DNA of 64,000 bases from Elioraea rosea (GCF_007644105.1 NZ_VFAC01000004.1:97520-161519), one strand, 5' to 3'; counted from the stretch's first letter, positions 8,619 to 18,549 are shown. Notes: generated by a model from the sequence alone, not told the origin. Made by a program: numbers and translations.

Positions 8619-9302
8619 ATGCCACGACACGATGACGACGCCGAACCCCCGGCCTGCTTCGCCTCGCCTCCCTGCTTCCTGCATGAGCTCGACCCCGCCT
8701 GGCGCGGCGGCTTGGCTGCCGACGCGGAGACCTGGCGCGACGTGTCCCGCTGGCGGAAGGCCGAGCGCGCGCGCCTGGTCGCGGAGCGCACGGCGCTGGC
8801 GCCTGAGGAGCGCGCGCGGCGGACGGAGGCGATCATCCGCCATCTCGATGCGCTGCTCGGCGAGGTTGCCGGCAGGGTCATCTCCGGATGGTGGCCGGTG
8901 CGGGGCGAGCTCGACCTGCGGCCATGGCTCGCCGGCCTCGCAGCGCGCGGCGCCACTGCCGCACTCCCCTGCGTCCTGCGGCGGCGCGAGCCGCTCGGCT
9001 TCCGCGCCTGGCACGAAGGCGCGGCGATGGGCCGCGATGCGGTCGGGATTGCCTGCCCGCAGGAGGACAGGGCCGTCCGCCCCGACATCGTGCTGGCGCC
9101 CGTCGTCGGGTTCGATGCCGCCTGCTACCGCCTTGGCCATGGCGGCGGATACTTCGACCGGACGCTCGCCCTGCAGCCGCGGCCGCGCGCCATCGGCATC
9201 GGCCTCGCCGCCGCACGGGTTCCGTCCATCTTCCCGCAATGGCACGACGTCCCGATGGAGGCGGTGGTGACCGAGGAGGGCGTGGTCAGGCCCTCTGCGT
9301 GA
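8619..9302 (+). CDS. 5-formyltetrahydrofolate cyclo-ligase
   Basis: This enzyme converts 5-formyl-THF to 5,10-methenyl-THF using ATP, recycling stalled folate. The 227-residue protein has the family motif GHGGGYFDRTLA near residues 169-180 and the WWPVRGELDLRPWL substrate-side segment. The N-terminal WRKAERARLVAERTAL helix is usual for the family. A strong ribosome site (GAGGAGGGAGGA) lies just before the ATG. Formate oxidation genes sit about 6 kb away, but no shared operon is apparent. Confidence 0.9.
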   Translation: MPRHDDDAEPPACFASPPCFLHELDPAWRGGLAADAETWRDVSRWRKAERARLVAERTALAPEERARRTEAIIRHLDALLGEVAGRVISGWWPVRGELDLRPWLAGLAARGATAALPCVLRRREPLGFRAWHEGAAMGRDAVGIACPQEDRAVRPDIVLAPVVGFDAACYRLGHGGGYFDRTLALQPRPRAIGIGLAAARVPSIFPQWHDVPMEAVVTEEGVVRPSA

Positions 9303-9358
9303 GGCCAGGGCGGCCGCCCACCCTGGCGCTGCGGCGGTGATGCCGTAATCTCGCGCCC

Positions 9359-10249
9359 ATGGCAGCAGCGCGAGGGCAGTGGCGTGACAGGGCGGTCGCG
9401 CCCGCACTCGTCGTCCTCTCGGGGCTTCTCTACACGGCCGGCTACGTCACCTCGAAGCTGCTCGCCGGGCGCGTCGATGCGATACAGCTCACCTTCCTGC
9501 GCTGCGCGCTGCTGCTCGCCGCCTTCGCCGCGTCGACGCCGTTCGCGGCGAGCCCAGGCGCGGCCTGGCGGCGGCTGCTGTTCCCGCCGAGGGCGCGGGA
9601 CATGCGGCTTGCGGGGCTCGGGGTGATCGGCTCCTCGATCATGGTGATCTTCGCCTATGCGCGCATGCCCGTGGTCGAGGTCTCCGCCGTCGGCTTCATG
9701 GGGCCGATCATCCTCACCGCCCTGGCAGGCCCGATCCTCGGCGAGCGGGTCGGAGCGCTGCGCTGGCTCGCCGTCGGGCTCGGCTTCGGCGGCATGCTCG
9801 TCGTGCTCCGGCCGGGTATGGCCGGGTTCCAACCCGCCGCCCTTCTCGCGCTCGCCGGACAGTTCGCCTATGCGGGCTACCAGATCGTCACGCGCAGGCT
9901 TCGGGGCATCGCCGATGCGCGCGACCTGACGCTCCAGGCCGCCATCGTCGGCACCGCCATCACCGCGCCGACGCTGCCCTGGCTGTGGAGCCACCCCTCC
10001 GCCGCAGACTGGGCGATGATCGTCGCCTTCGCCGCGCTCCAGGCAGCCGGGCAGGTGACGCTCGCGATGGCGCTGCAGCGCGCCGAGATGGCTGGGCTGC
10101 AGCCATGGCAATACGTGAAGCTTCTCTGGGCGGTGGGCTTCGATCTCCTGCTGTTCGGCCTCTGGCCTGACCCCGTCGCGGCCATCGGCGTCGCGTTGAT
10201 CCTCGCGGGAACGGCGCTCGCCGCCTCCCGCGCAGCACCGCCCCGTTGA
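9359..10249 (+). CDS. DMT family transporter (EamA domain)
   Basis: A 296-residue inner-membrane protein with about ten hydrophobic helices in two EamA repeats. Typical family features are GYVTSKLLAG early, FMGPIILTALAGPILGERV at the end of the first repeat, and the second repeat ending in LWPDPVAAIGVALILAGT. EamA proteins export metabolites such as amino acids; the substrate cannot be told from sequence. Its stop overlaps a possible TTG start of the MFS gene that follows. Confidence 0.85.
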   Translation: MAAARGQWRDRAVAPALVVLSGLLYTAGYVTSKLLAGRVDAIQLTFLRCALLLAAFAASTPFAASPGAAWRRLLFPPRARDMRLAGLGVIGSSIMVIFAYARMPVVEVSAVGFMGPIILTALAGPILGERVGALRWLAVGLGFGGMLVVLRPGMAGFQPAALLALAGQFAYAGYQIVTRRLRGIADARDLTLQAAIVGTAITAPTLPWLWSHPSAADWAMIVAFAALQAAGQVTLAMALQRAEMAGLQPWQYVKLLWAVGFDLLLFGLWPDPVAAIGVALILAGTALAASRAAPPR

Positions 10250-10281
10250 CGACGCCGCGGGCGCCCGCACATGGTGCGGCG

Positions 10282-11499
10282 ATGGAAGGGACCCAAGCCG
10301 CACGCGCCCCGCGCGACGCGACCGTTACCGTTGCGTCCGATACGCCCGCCTCGACGCCCTTCCTGCTTCTCGCAGCGGTTGCCGGCATCGGCCAGATCGC
10401 GGCGAACCTGCCGCTGCCGAGCCTTCCGGCCATCGCCGAGACGTTCCGCGTCGGCGCGGGCGGGGGCGAGCTCGTGCTCGCGGTGTTCCTCGCCGCCTTC
10501 GCGCCGTTCCAGCTCGTCTGGGGGCCTCTGTCGGACAGGCATGGGCGGCGGCCGGTCGTGCTCGGCACGCTCGCGCTGTTCGCCGCCGGAAGCCTTCTCT
10601 GCGCCGCCGCCACGAGCTTCGCCGTGCTGCTCGCGGGCAGGGTGCTGCAGGCGGCCGGCGGGGCCGCGGGGCTTGCCATCGCTCGCGCAATGATCCGCGA
10701 TGCCAACGAGGGCGCGGGCGTCGGGCGGGGCATGGCGTCGCTCTCGATGGCGATCGCCGCGGTGCCCGCGCTTTCGCCGCTCGCGGGTGCGGGCCTCGAC
10801 CTGCTCGCGGGCTGGCGGGCTGGCTTCGTCGCCTCCGCAGCCGTGGCGTTGGTGGTGCTCGCCTGGGCCGCCAAGGCGCTCGGGGAGAGCAACCGGACCA
10901 GGCTCGCCGTGCTCGATGCGGCGGCGATCGCGCGCGGCTACCGCGGCGTGTGGTCGTCTCAGCGGTTCCGCGCCAACGTGCTGGTGGCCGCTGGCGCGAT
11001 GGGCGGGCTGTTCGCCTTCGGGGCCGGCAGCCCGCACCTCTACATCACCGTGTTCGGGCTGACGCCGACGGCCTACGCGCTCTACCCGCTGATCGCCGTG
11101 ATCGGCGTCGTCATCGGCGGGGGCATCGCGCGGCGGCTGATGAAGTCGGGGCGCACCACGGCGGGGCTGACGACGGGGACGGTGCTGATGCTCGCAGGCG
11201 GCATCGGGATGGTCGCGCTCGGCCCGCTCGATCTCTTCACCAAGCACGGCGTGAACGTGACGATGAGCCTGTTCGTGCTCGGCCTCGGCCTCGCCCTGCC
11301 GGCGGCCTTCGCCGAGGCGCTCGCCGAGTTCAAGGGCAATGCCGGAACGGCGGCCTCGCTTGCTGGCGCGATCCAGATCGCGGGCGGGGCGGTGGCTGCG
11401 GGGCTTGCTGGCGTGATCGGCATGCCCGCGGCGATGGCCGCCTGCGGGCTGCTCGCCATCGCCTCGCTTGCGATCAGGCCTGCGACGGAGCGGCCGTAG
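10282..11499 (+). CDS. MFS transporter, Bcr/CflA drug-efflux family
   Basis: A 12-helix major facilitator protein of 405 residues counted from ATG 10282. The motif between helices 2 and 3, WGPLSDRHGRRPVVLG, is the MFS signature. The ARAMIRD segment after helix 4 is typical of the Bcr/CflA group, which exports bicyclomycin, chloramphenicol or cysteine-pathway products. An upstream in-frame TTG at 10246 overlaps the previous stop codon as TTGA and is an alternative, coupled start; neither start has a clear ribosome site. A strong hairpin follows the gene. Confidence 0.85.
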   Translation: MEGTQAARAPRDATVTVASDTPASTPFLLLAAVAGIGQIAANLPLPSLPAIAETFRVGAGGGELVLAVFLAAFAPFQLVWGPLSDRHGRRPVVLGTLALFAAGSLLCAAATSFAVLLAGRVLQAAGGAAGLAIARAMIRDANEGAGVGRGMASLSMAIAAVPALSPLAGAGLDLLAGWRAGFVASAAVALVVLAWAAKALGESNRTRLAVLDAAAIARGYRGVWSSQRFRANVLVAAGAMGGLFAFGAGSPHLYITVFGLTPTAYALYPLIAVIGVVIGGGIARRLMKSGRTTAGLTTGTVLMLAGGIGMVALGPLDLFTKHGVNVTMSLFVLGLGLALPAAFAEALAEFKGNAGTAASLAGAIQIAGGAVAAGLAGVIGMPAAMAACGLLAIASLAIRPATERP

Positions 11500-11508
11500 G
11501 GCTAGCGA

Positions 11509-11532
11509 GGCCGGGGAGCGAACCCCCCGGCC
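11509..11532. terminator. bidirectional hairpin between convergent MFS and asd genes
   Basis: Eight-base arms GGCCGGGG (11509-11516) and CCCCGGCC (11525-11532) surround an eight-base loop. The element sits between two converging stop codons. There is no clear U-tract, as is common in GC-rich alphaproteobacteria, so efficiency is uncertain. Confidence 0.6.
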
Positions 11533-11544
11533 CGCGGCGGCCGA

Positions 11545-12576
<1,032 letters not shown>

Positions 12577-12616
12577 GACACATGCTCCTTTCCGCCTGGA
12601 TTGGCAGGAGAGGGAG

Positions 12617-13564
12617 TTACGCCCCCCGCCCGCCGTGTTCAAGCGCCGGCCGTGCCGCAAGCCGTGCGCCCGAGGCAAGCCACACCCCGGCTGTCAGCGC
12701 CGCGAATCCAGGCAGTTCGGGCCAGGAGGGCACCTCGCCGAGGGCAGGGATGGCGAGCAGCGCGGTCAGGGCCGGGTTCAGCGCCGCCGGGCTTGCCGCC
12801 CGCGCCGCCCCAAGCCTGGCGACGCCGATGTTGAACAGGATGACCGAGAGCGTCGCCGCCAGCCCGCCATGAAGGGTCGCCTGGAGCGCGAGCTCGCCGA
12901 GCGGGATCTCGAGGAACCGCGGCCCGGACATCGCGAGATAGGGCGGCAGGTAGACGACGGTCGAACCGATCGTCGACAGCGCCACGGCATCGAGCGACGG
13001 CAGCCGCGCCTTGCGGATGGCGATGGTGTAGAGGGCCCAGAGCAGGCCCGCGCAGGCGAACAGGGCATGGCCGATGAAGACGCGCGGCGAATGCCCGGCA
13101 AGCGTGGCGCCGACGAGCGTCGCGACACCGGCGACGATCAGCACCAGCCCCGCAAGGCTGCGCCGCGACAGGCTTTCGCGCAGGAAGAGATGGGCGAGCA
13201 CCCCTGTCCACACGGCCGAGAGGGGGGCGGTCATCGCCCCGCCATGGCCCGCGGGGGCGAATACGAGGCCGCCGGTGTTGCAGAGGCTGAATGTGAAGCC
13301 CGAGCCGCCGATGACGGCAGCGAGGGAGAGAGGGCTCAGCTTCCGCACGGCAAGCCCGTGCCGAAGCGCATAGGGCGTCATCAGGATCGCCGCGGTCAGG
13401 AACCTCAGCGCCACCATGTCCGGCGCGCGGAGGCTCGAGGCGCCGAGCAGGTAGCGCGTCGCGACGGCCCATCCCGCCCAGATCGAGACCGCTCCGATCG
13501 CCGCGGCCCAGCCGAGCGCCTCGCCGGCCGGACGCCGGGGCGGTGCGCCTGCTTCGCGTTCCAT
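12617..13564 (-). CDS. DMT family transporter (EamA domain)
   Basis: A second EamA-type exporter of 315 residues counted from ATG 13564. About ten helices are visible. The first repeat carries WAGWAVATRYLLG and ends in TGVLAHLFLRESLSRRSL. The second ends in NPALTALLAIPALGEVPSW, the usual position of the conserved acidic residue. It is not closely similar to the EamA protein at 9359-10249 by eye. Its stop lies 40 bases upstream of asd on the same strand, so read-through into asd is possible. Confidence 0.83.
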   Translation of the reverse strand: MEREAGAPPRRPAGEALGWAAAIGAVSIWAGWAVATRYLLGASSLRAPDMVALRFLTAAILMTPYALRHGLAVRKLSPLSLAAVIGGSGFTFSLCNTGGLVFAPAGHGGAMTAPLSAVWTGVLAHLFLRESLSRRSLAGLVLIVAGVATLVGATLAGHSPRVFIGHALFACAGLLWALYTIAIRKARLPSLDAVALSTIGSTVVYLPPYLAMSGPRFLEIPLGELALQATLHGGLAATLSVILFNIGVARLGAARAASPAALNPALTALLAIPALGEVPSWPELPGFAALTAGVWLASGARLAARPALEHGGRGA

Positions 13565-13660
13565 GCGCGCCGAGCATAGGCAAGCGGCTGGCGCACGCCA
13601 GAGCGGGACATCCATGCGCGGCGGGCATGCTTGGGAGGCTGGTGCAGGGCCCGGAAACGC

Positions 13661-13696
13661 GAACGGCCGGCGCGTCGCCGCGCCGGCCGCCCGTTC
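13661..13696 (-). terminator. GC-rich hairpin terminator after the TAXI gene
   Basis: Perfect ten-base arms GGCCGGCGCG (13665-13674) and CGCGCCGGCC (13679-13688) flank a four-base loop TCGC. A second outer pairing is GAACG with CGTTC. It lies 19 bases beyond the stop of the minus-strand TAXI gene. No U-run follows. Confidence 0.65.
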
Positions 13697-13714
13697 AGCG
13701 CAAGGCGCCGAGGA

Positions 13715-14704
13715 TCAGGCCATCACGAGATTGTCGGGAATGGCGTGCCCGTTCTCGCGGAACCACTTCGCCGCGCCCGGGTGGAACGGCAGGAAGGTGT
13801 TCTTGTTCCAGTTCTCCGGCAGCGTCTCCTTCGAGGCCGCCGTCGCCTGCACCATCCGCGCATTCTGCGTCATGACTGACTTCACGATCTCGTAGGCCAA
13901 GTCATCGGGCAGGCTCTTGTGCGCGATGGCGAAGTTGTAGACGCCGAGGATGTTGATGTCGGCCTGCGGCGTCCTGTACGTGCCCTTCGCCACCGTGCCC
14001 TTCGAAAGCTCGGGGATGGCCTTGGTGATCGTGTCCATCTGGGCGCTGGTGAAGCCGAAGATGTTCACCTGGTTGGTCGTCTCGAGCTCGGAAAAGGCCG
14101 GGATGGGCACGCCCGAGGCGAAGAGGAACGCGTCGAGCAGGCCGTCGGACACCTGGCCGACGAGGTCGGACGCGCTGCCGTAGCGGATCGCCGACGGCGT
14201 GACGCCGAGCTCGCGCAGGATCAGCGGGTAGTAGGTCCCGGGCGTGCCGCCGCGCGGGCCGACCCCGACGCTCTTGCCGTTGAGCTGGCTGTGGTCGGTG
14301 ATGCCCGAGCGGGTGAGGGCGACGCCGTGGAACGGCGTGTCATACATCGGGAACAGAGCGCGGATGTCGCGGAAGCGGTTGCCCTGCGTCCACTCGCCCT
14401 TGCCTTCCCAGGCCTGCAGCGCGACGCCCATCGTCACCATCCCGAGCTCGACCTCCTTGCGGTTGGTCAGGATGATGTTCTGGTTCGGGCCCTGCGTGGT
14501 GCGATAGGAGATGTTCACCCCCGTCGCTTCCTGCGCGATCTGCCCCCAGGCGGGCCCGAAGATGGCATAGGTGCCGCCCGGCGCGGCGGTGCCCATGTTC
14601 AGGGCACGCGGCCAGGACGAATTCTTCGGCTGCGCCGAGACGATTGCCGGAAATCCGAGAGCAGCAACAGACGTGGCTGCCAGCAGATGGCGTCGCTTCA
14701 TCAT
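13715..14704 (-). CDS. TAXI family TRAP transporter solute-binding protein
   Basis: A 329-residue periplasmic binding protein of the TAXI group. A signal peptide of about 25 residues (KRRHLLAATSVAALG ... SAQP) is followed by the typical opening LNMGTAAPGGTYAIFGPAWG. Further family stretches are LVTNRKEVELG-like NIILTNRKEVELG, VGPRGGTPGTYYPLILRELG and DGLLDAFLFASGVP. TAXI proteins hand a small acid, often glutamate-like, to a fused DctQM permease. No TRAP permease is visible nearby, so this is an orphan binding protein here. GGGGAGG precedes the ATG by eight bases. Confidence 0.9.
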   Translation of the reverse strand: MMKRRHLLAATSVAALGFPAIVSAQPKNSSWPRALNMGTAAPGGTYAIFGPAWGQIAQEATGVNISYRTTQGPNQNIILTNRKEVELGMVTMGVALQAWEGKGEWTQGNRFRDIRALFPMYDTPFHGVALTRSGITDHSQLNGKSVGVGPRGGTPGTYYPLILRELGVTPSAIRYGSASDLVGQVSDGLLDAFLFASGVPIPAFSELETTNQVNIFGFTSAQMDTITKAIPELSKGTVAKGTYRTPQADINILGVYNFAIAHKSLPDDLAYEIVKSVMTQNARMVQATAASKETLPENWNKNTFLPFHPGAAKWFRENGHAIPDNLVMA

Positions 14705-14749
14705 ACGGTGATCCTCCCCTTACACACGGAAACAGTCGGCGGGCGGTGA

Positions 14750-14895
14750 CCCGGGCCCGCCTTCTTGCCGCCAACATGGGTGAAACCGGGCCCGGAGAAA
14801 AGGGGGAAGCCGCTTCGAGGGCCTGGCCGCGGGCAGGTGCCCTTCTTCGGCCGCCCGGGATGCCCACATCCGGAAGGCCGGCCCGAAGAAGAGAG
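14750..14895. repeat. two related intergenic palindromic units
   Basis: This 199-base divergent gap between the TAXI and SOD genes holds two imperfect palindromes. Unit 1 (about 14750-14815) pairs CCGGGCCCGCCTTCTT with CGGGCCCGGAGAAAAGG. Unit 2 pairs CTTCTTCGGCC (14842-14852) with GGCCCGAAGAAG (14880-14891). Both units share a GGCCC plus CTTCTT core. Similar GGGCCCCTTCTTC cores occur at 42711 and 55388, again between genes. It could be a dispersed REP-like family or transcription stops on both strands. Confidence 0.5.
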
Positions 14896-14903
14896 GACAA
14901 CCC

Positions 14904-15617
14904 ATGATCGCACGACGGACAGCCCTGCTCGCCGCTGGAGCTTCCCTTCTCATCGCGCCAAGGGCCCTGGCCCAGGCAGCCGCACCCTCGGGCCCGTTCA
15001 CCCTGCCGCCCCTTCCCTATGCTGCAAGCGCGAACGAGGCGGCGATCGATGCCCAGACGATGGAGATCCATCACGGCCGGCACCACGCCGCCTACGTGGC
15101 GAACCTGAACGCGGCGGTCGCCCCCCATTCCCAGGTCGCGGCCATGCCGCTCGAGCAGATCCTCGCCAGGCTCGCGGAGATGCCGGAGGGGGTTCGCACC
15201 GCCATCCGCAACAATGGCGGCGGGCACGCAAACCACGCGATGTTCTGGAGCATCATGGGCGGGCGCGGGGGCGAACCCTCTGGCGAGCTCGCGACAGCCA
15301 TCGCGCGCGATTTTGGGTCCGTCGCGACGTTCCGCGAGCAGTTCGAGCGCGCCTCGACGACCGTGTTCGGCTCGGGCTGGGCGTTCGTGACCGTCACGCG
15401 GGACGGCACGCTCGCCATCGCGCAGAAGCCGAACCAGGACACGCCGCTGATGGAGGGCGGGCGCGTGCTGCTCGGCAACGACGTGTGGGAGCACGCCTAC
15501 TACCTGCGCTACCAGAACCGCCGCGCCGACTACGTGCGGAACTGGTGGACGGTGCTCGACTGGGAGAAGATCGGCGCTCGCTACGCCTCGGCGAAGGCGG
15601 GCACGCTGACGATCTGA
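14904..15617 (+). CDS. sodA: exported superoxide dismutase, Fe/Mn family (Mn-type signature)
   Basis: Dismutates superoxide. The 237-residue protein carries an N-terminal export signal with a twin-arginine start (MIARRTALLAAGASLLIAP, then ALAQA), which is uncommon for this normally cytoplasmic family. Metal ligands are His in MEIHHGRHH, His in GHANHAMFW, and Asp and His in the signature DVWEHAYYL. NQDTPLMEGG resembles the glutamine environment of Mn enzymes rather than Fe enzymes. GAGAGGAC precedes the ATG. The likely place of action is the periplasm, protecting against respiratory or external superoxide. It converges with tarD, seven bases apart. Confidence 0.9.
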   Translation: MIARRTALLAAGASLLIAPRALAQAAAPSGPFTLPPLPYAASANEAAIDAQTMEIHHGRHHAAYVANLNAAVAPHSQVAAMPLEQILARLAEMPEGVRTAIRNNGGGHANHAMFWSIMGGRGGEPSGELATAIARDFGSVATFREQFERASTTVFGSGWAFVTVTRDGTLAIAQKPNQDTPLMEGGRVLLGNDVWEHAYYLRYQNRRADYVRNWWTVLDWEKIGARYASAKAGTLTI

Positions 15618-15624
15618 GCCCGCT

Positions 15625-16794
15625 CTAGTCCGCGAGTGCCTTCATCGCTGCATAGAGGTCGCTCTTGCCCTCGAAGCCGATGCCGGGAAGGTCGGGCAGC
15701 GTCACGTGCCCGTCCTTCACGGCGACGCCGTCGGGGAAGCCGCCATAGGGCTGAAAGAGGTCGGGATAGCTCTCGTTGCCGCCGAGGCCGAGGCCCGCGG
15801 CGATGGCGAGGCTCATCTGGTGCCCGCCATGAGGGATGCAGCGCGCGGGCGACCAGCCATGCTCGTGCAGGACGGCGAGCGTGCGGCGATACTCGCAGAG
15901 CCCGTAGCTGAGCGCGCAGTCGAACTGCAGCCAGTCGCGGTCCGCCCGCATGCCGCCGTGGCGAAGCAGGTTGCGCGCATCCTGGTGCGAGAACAGGTTC
16001 TCGCCCGTCGCCATCGGGCCCGGGTAGAACTGCGCAAGCGTCGCCTGCAGCGTGTAGTCGAGCGGGTCTCCCGCCTCCTCGTACCAGAAGAGCGGATACT
16101 CGCGGAGCATCTTCGCATAGGCGATGGCGGTTTCGAGATCGAAACGCCCATTCGCATCGACCGCGAGCTGCGCCTCCGAGCCGATCTCTGCAAGCACGGC
16201 CTCGATGCGCCGCCGGTCCTCCTCGACCGAGGCGCCGCCGATCTTCATCTTCACGACGGTGTAGCCGCGCTTGAGGTAGCTCCGCATCTCGGCCTTCAGC
16301 GCGTCGTCATCCTTGCCGGGGTAGTAGTACCCGCCCGCGGCATAGACGAAGACACGCGGGTTCGCCTGGCGGCCCGCCCCTTCGGCCAGGTGATGGTGCA
16401 GCGGCTTGCCCGCGATCTTCGCCGTCGCGTCCCAGATCGCCATGTCGAGCGTGCCGACCGCGACCGAACGCTCGCCATGCCCGCCAGGCTTCTCGTTCGC
16501 CATCATCGCCGACCAGCAGCGGTCAGGGTCGAGATTGGTGCCGGCGTCGTCGTTCAGCGACGCAGGGTCCGCCTCCATCAGCCGCGGGGCGAAGCGCTCG
16601 CGGATCAGCCCGCCTTGGCCGTAGCGCCCGTTGCTGTTGAACCCGTAGCCGACGACGCGGCGCCCGTCGCGCACCGCGTCGGTCACGACCGCGACGAGGC
16701 TCGTCGTCATCTTCGAGAAGTCGATATAGGCGTTGCGGATCGCCGACGCGATCGGCTTGGTCACTTCCTCGACGGCGAGGATGCGAACGGTCAT
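15625..16794 (-). CDS. tarD: D(-)-tartrate dehydratase, enolase superfamily
   Basis: Dehydrates D-tartrate to oxaloacetate. The 389-residue length equals that of the characterised Bradyrhizobium TarD. Its catalytic residues recur at the same numbers: Lys182/Lys184 in VVKMKIGG, Asp213 in VDANGRFD, Glu239 in FWYEEAGDP, Glu265 in TGENLFSHQDARN and His322 in CIPHGGHQ. The GMRADRDWLQFDCALSYGL block is also typical of this group within the MR/MLE-like enzymes. It is the last gene of an IclR-led minus-strand operon with an SDR, an orphan Bug protein and a DHDPS-family lyase. A related sugar diacid as substrate is possible but less likely. Confidence 0.82.
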   Translation of the reverse strand: MTVRILAVEEVTKPIASAIRNAYIDFSKMTTSLVAVVTDAVRDGRRVVGYGFNSNGRYGQGGLIRERFAPRLMEADPASLNDDAGTNLDPDRCWSAMMANEKPGGHGERSVAVGTLDMAIWDATAKIAGKPLHHHLAEGAGRQANPRVFVYAAGGYYYPGKDDDALKAEMRSYLKRGYTVVKMKIGGASVEEDRRRIEAVLAEIGSEAQLAVDANGRFDLETAIAYAKMLREYPLFWYEEAGDPLDYTLQATLAQFYPGPMATGENLFSHQDARNLLRHGGMRADRDWLQFDCALSYGLCEYRRTLAVLHEHGWSPARCIPHGGHQMSLAIAAGLGLGGNESYPDLFQPYGGFPDGVAVKDGHVTLPDLPGIGFEGKSDLYAAMKALAD

Positions 16795-16823
16795 GCGGAA
16801 CTCTCCCGGGGGTCAGGCAATGG

Positions 16824-17507
16824 TCACAGCGAAGCGCCGGCGCAGATGGTGATCTGCTGGCCGGTGATGGAGCGAGCCTCCTCCGAGATCAGGAAGGCCG
16901 CAAGCCCCGCGACCTCCGACGCCTCGATCAGCCTGCCTCCCGGCGGCAGCCTCACCGCGATGCCGGCGCGGGCAGGGTCGCGGATCATCGCGGTATCGGT
17001 CGCTGCCGGCGCGATGACGTTGACGGTGATGCGCCGGGGTAGCAGTTCCATCGCCCACGAACGCGCGAGGCCGACAAGCGCCGCCTTGGTCGCGGCATAG
17101 TCTGCCCGGCGCGGCGCACCGTTCGCCGCGCGGCTGCCGATCAGGACCACGCGGCCGCCCTCCGGCATGGCGGGCAGAAGCGCCGCTCCGAGCGCCTGCG
17201 CCGCGGCAACGTGGATCCGCCACATCAGCGACGCCGTTTTGGCGTCCACCTCGCCGACCGCCCCGCCCCGCATGATGCCCGCGGCATGGACGAGGGCATC
17301 GACAGGCCCGAGCGTTGACGCCGCCTGCACTGTCGCCTCCGCGTCGGCGAGGTCAACGGTACGGGAGGCGAAACGCTCATCCGCGAGCGCTGCCGGCGCG
17401 CGGTCCAGGCCCGTGACGCGCCAGCCATCGCCGAGAAGGCGCTCGGCGATGGCGAGCCCGATGCCGCTCGATGAGCCGGTGACGAGGGCGTGGCGCGTGC
17501 CGCTCAT
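16824..17507 (-). CDS. SDR family oxidoreductase of the tartrate operon
   Basis: A 227-residue short-chain dehydrogenase with the TGSSSGIGLA coenzyme motif at residues 11-20. Asp in TGLDRAP after the second strand suggests NAD(H) preference. HAAGIM replaces the usual NAG motif, Ser is in LIGSRAA, and YAATK carries the catalytic Tyr and Lys. It overlaps the preceding Bug gene by four bases and is followed by tarD after 29 bases. It could oxidise or reduce a hydroxy acid in the same pathway. Confidence 0.85.
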   Translation of the reverse strand: MSGTRHALVTGSSSGIGLAIAERLLGDGWRVTGLDRAPAALADERFASRTVDLADAEATVQAASTLGPVDALVHAAGIMRGGAVGEVDAKTASLMWRIHVAAAQALGAALLPAMPEGGRVVLIGSRAANGAPRRADYAATKAALVGLARSWAMELLPRRITVNVIAPAATDTAMIRDPARAGIAVRLPPGGRLIEASEVAGLAAFLISEEARSITGQQITICAGASL

Positions 17508-18499
17508 TGCGGCTCGTAGTTCACGCTGCGCAGGAGCTCACGCGCTCGGACGATCTCGGAGGCGATGAAGCGCTTGGTGTCGTCGACGCTCTCGTCGACC
17601 GGCTCGAGGATCATCTGCGTCATGCGCGCGATCATGTCGGGCTCGCGCATCGTCTCGCGCATCAGCGTGTTGACCTTCTGCACGATCGGCTCCGGCACGC
17701 CCTTCGGGCCCCAGATTCCGTACCAGGAATTGAACTCGTAGCCGTCCATGCCTTGCTCGATCATCGTCGGCACGTCTGGTGCCAGCACCGAGCGCTGCTT
17801 TGTGGCGATCCCGAGCGCGCGGGCCCGGCCTTCCTTCGCCGCTGGCAGGAGCGCGAAGGATGGGTCCATCAGCAGTTGCACGTTGCCTGCGACGATGTCG
17901 GTCAGCGCCGGCTGGGTCCCGCGATAGGGGGCGAACTCGATCGCGACACCGGCGCGGCGAAGGAAGTCGATCGTCGCGAGATGCCCCGCAGAGCCGAGAG
18001 AGGAGAGGGCGAAGGTCCACTCCCGCGGCTTCGCCTTGGCGGCGGCGAGCACCTCGGGGATCGTCTTCTCCGGCCGGTGCGGCGTAGAGACGAGCACGAG
18101 TGGCGCAGCGGCCGTGCGCGCCATTACGGTCAGGTCGGACTCGGGGTTGAAGGTCGCGGCCTTGAGAACGAGCGGCATCACCGCCGTGTTGAATGCCGAA
18201 GCGAGGAACGTGTACCCGTCCGGCGCGGCCTGGATGACCGCGGAGGTGCCAACGAGGCCCGAGCCGCCGGTGCGGTTCTCCACCACGGCGTTGGCGCCAA
18301 GCTTCTCGTTCAGCCGCTGCGCGAAAAGGCGGCCAAGCAGGTCGTTCGCGGCTCCTGGCGGCCACGGAACGATGACGCGGATCTGTCGCCCCCGCGGCCA
18401 GGCCTCCTCGGCATGCACGGCGGGGGCGGCAAGCAGCGCGGCGGACGCGGCGAGAACGCCGCGCCGCGTCGGGTGGCGGGAAGGTGTGCCAATTGTCAT
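17504..18499 (-). CDS. Bug/TctC family tricarboxylate-type periplasmic binding protein (orphan)
   Basis: A 331-residue extracytoplasmic binding protein. A signal peptide with a twin-arginine-like start (TRRGVLAASAALLAAPAVHA) is followed by the classic Bug opening IRVIVPWPPGAANDLLGRL. The ligand-loop NRTGGSGLVGTSAVIQAAPDGYT holds the conserved Gly and Asp residues that grip the carboxylate through water. No TctA or TctB gene lies in the same operon, so it must use a permease encoded elsewhere, perhaps one of the two TTT sets in this window, or act as a sensor. It is co-transcribed with tarD and the DHDPS-family gene. Confidence 0.9.
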   Translation of the reverse strand: MTIGTPSRHPTRRGVLAASAALLAAPAVHAEEAWPRGRQIRVIVPWPPGAANDLLGRLFAQRLNEKLGANAVVENRTGGSGLVGTSAVIQAAPDGYTFLASAFNTAVMPLVLKAATFNPESDLTVMARTAAAPLVLVSTPHRPEKTIPEVLAAAKAKPREWTFALSSLGSAGHLATIDFLRRAGVAIEFAPYRGTQPALTDIVAGNVQLLMDPSFALLPAAKEGRARALGIATKQRSVLAPDVPTMIEQGMDGYEFNSWYGIWGPKGVPEPIVQKVNTLMRETMREPDMIARMTQMILEPVDESVDDTKRFIASEIVRARELLRSVNYEPQ

Positions 18500-18549
18500 G
18501 GACCTCTCCTCGTTGTTCGTCCGCTTGGCGGATCGTTCTCTAGGGGGGA

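Noticed and set aside
13715..14704. TAXI gene as part of a complete TRAP transporter
   Set aside because: No DctQ or DctM permease gene is adjacent; neighbours are an EamA exporter and SOD.
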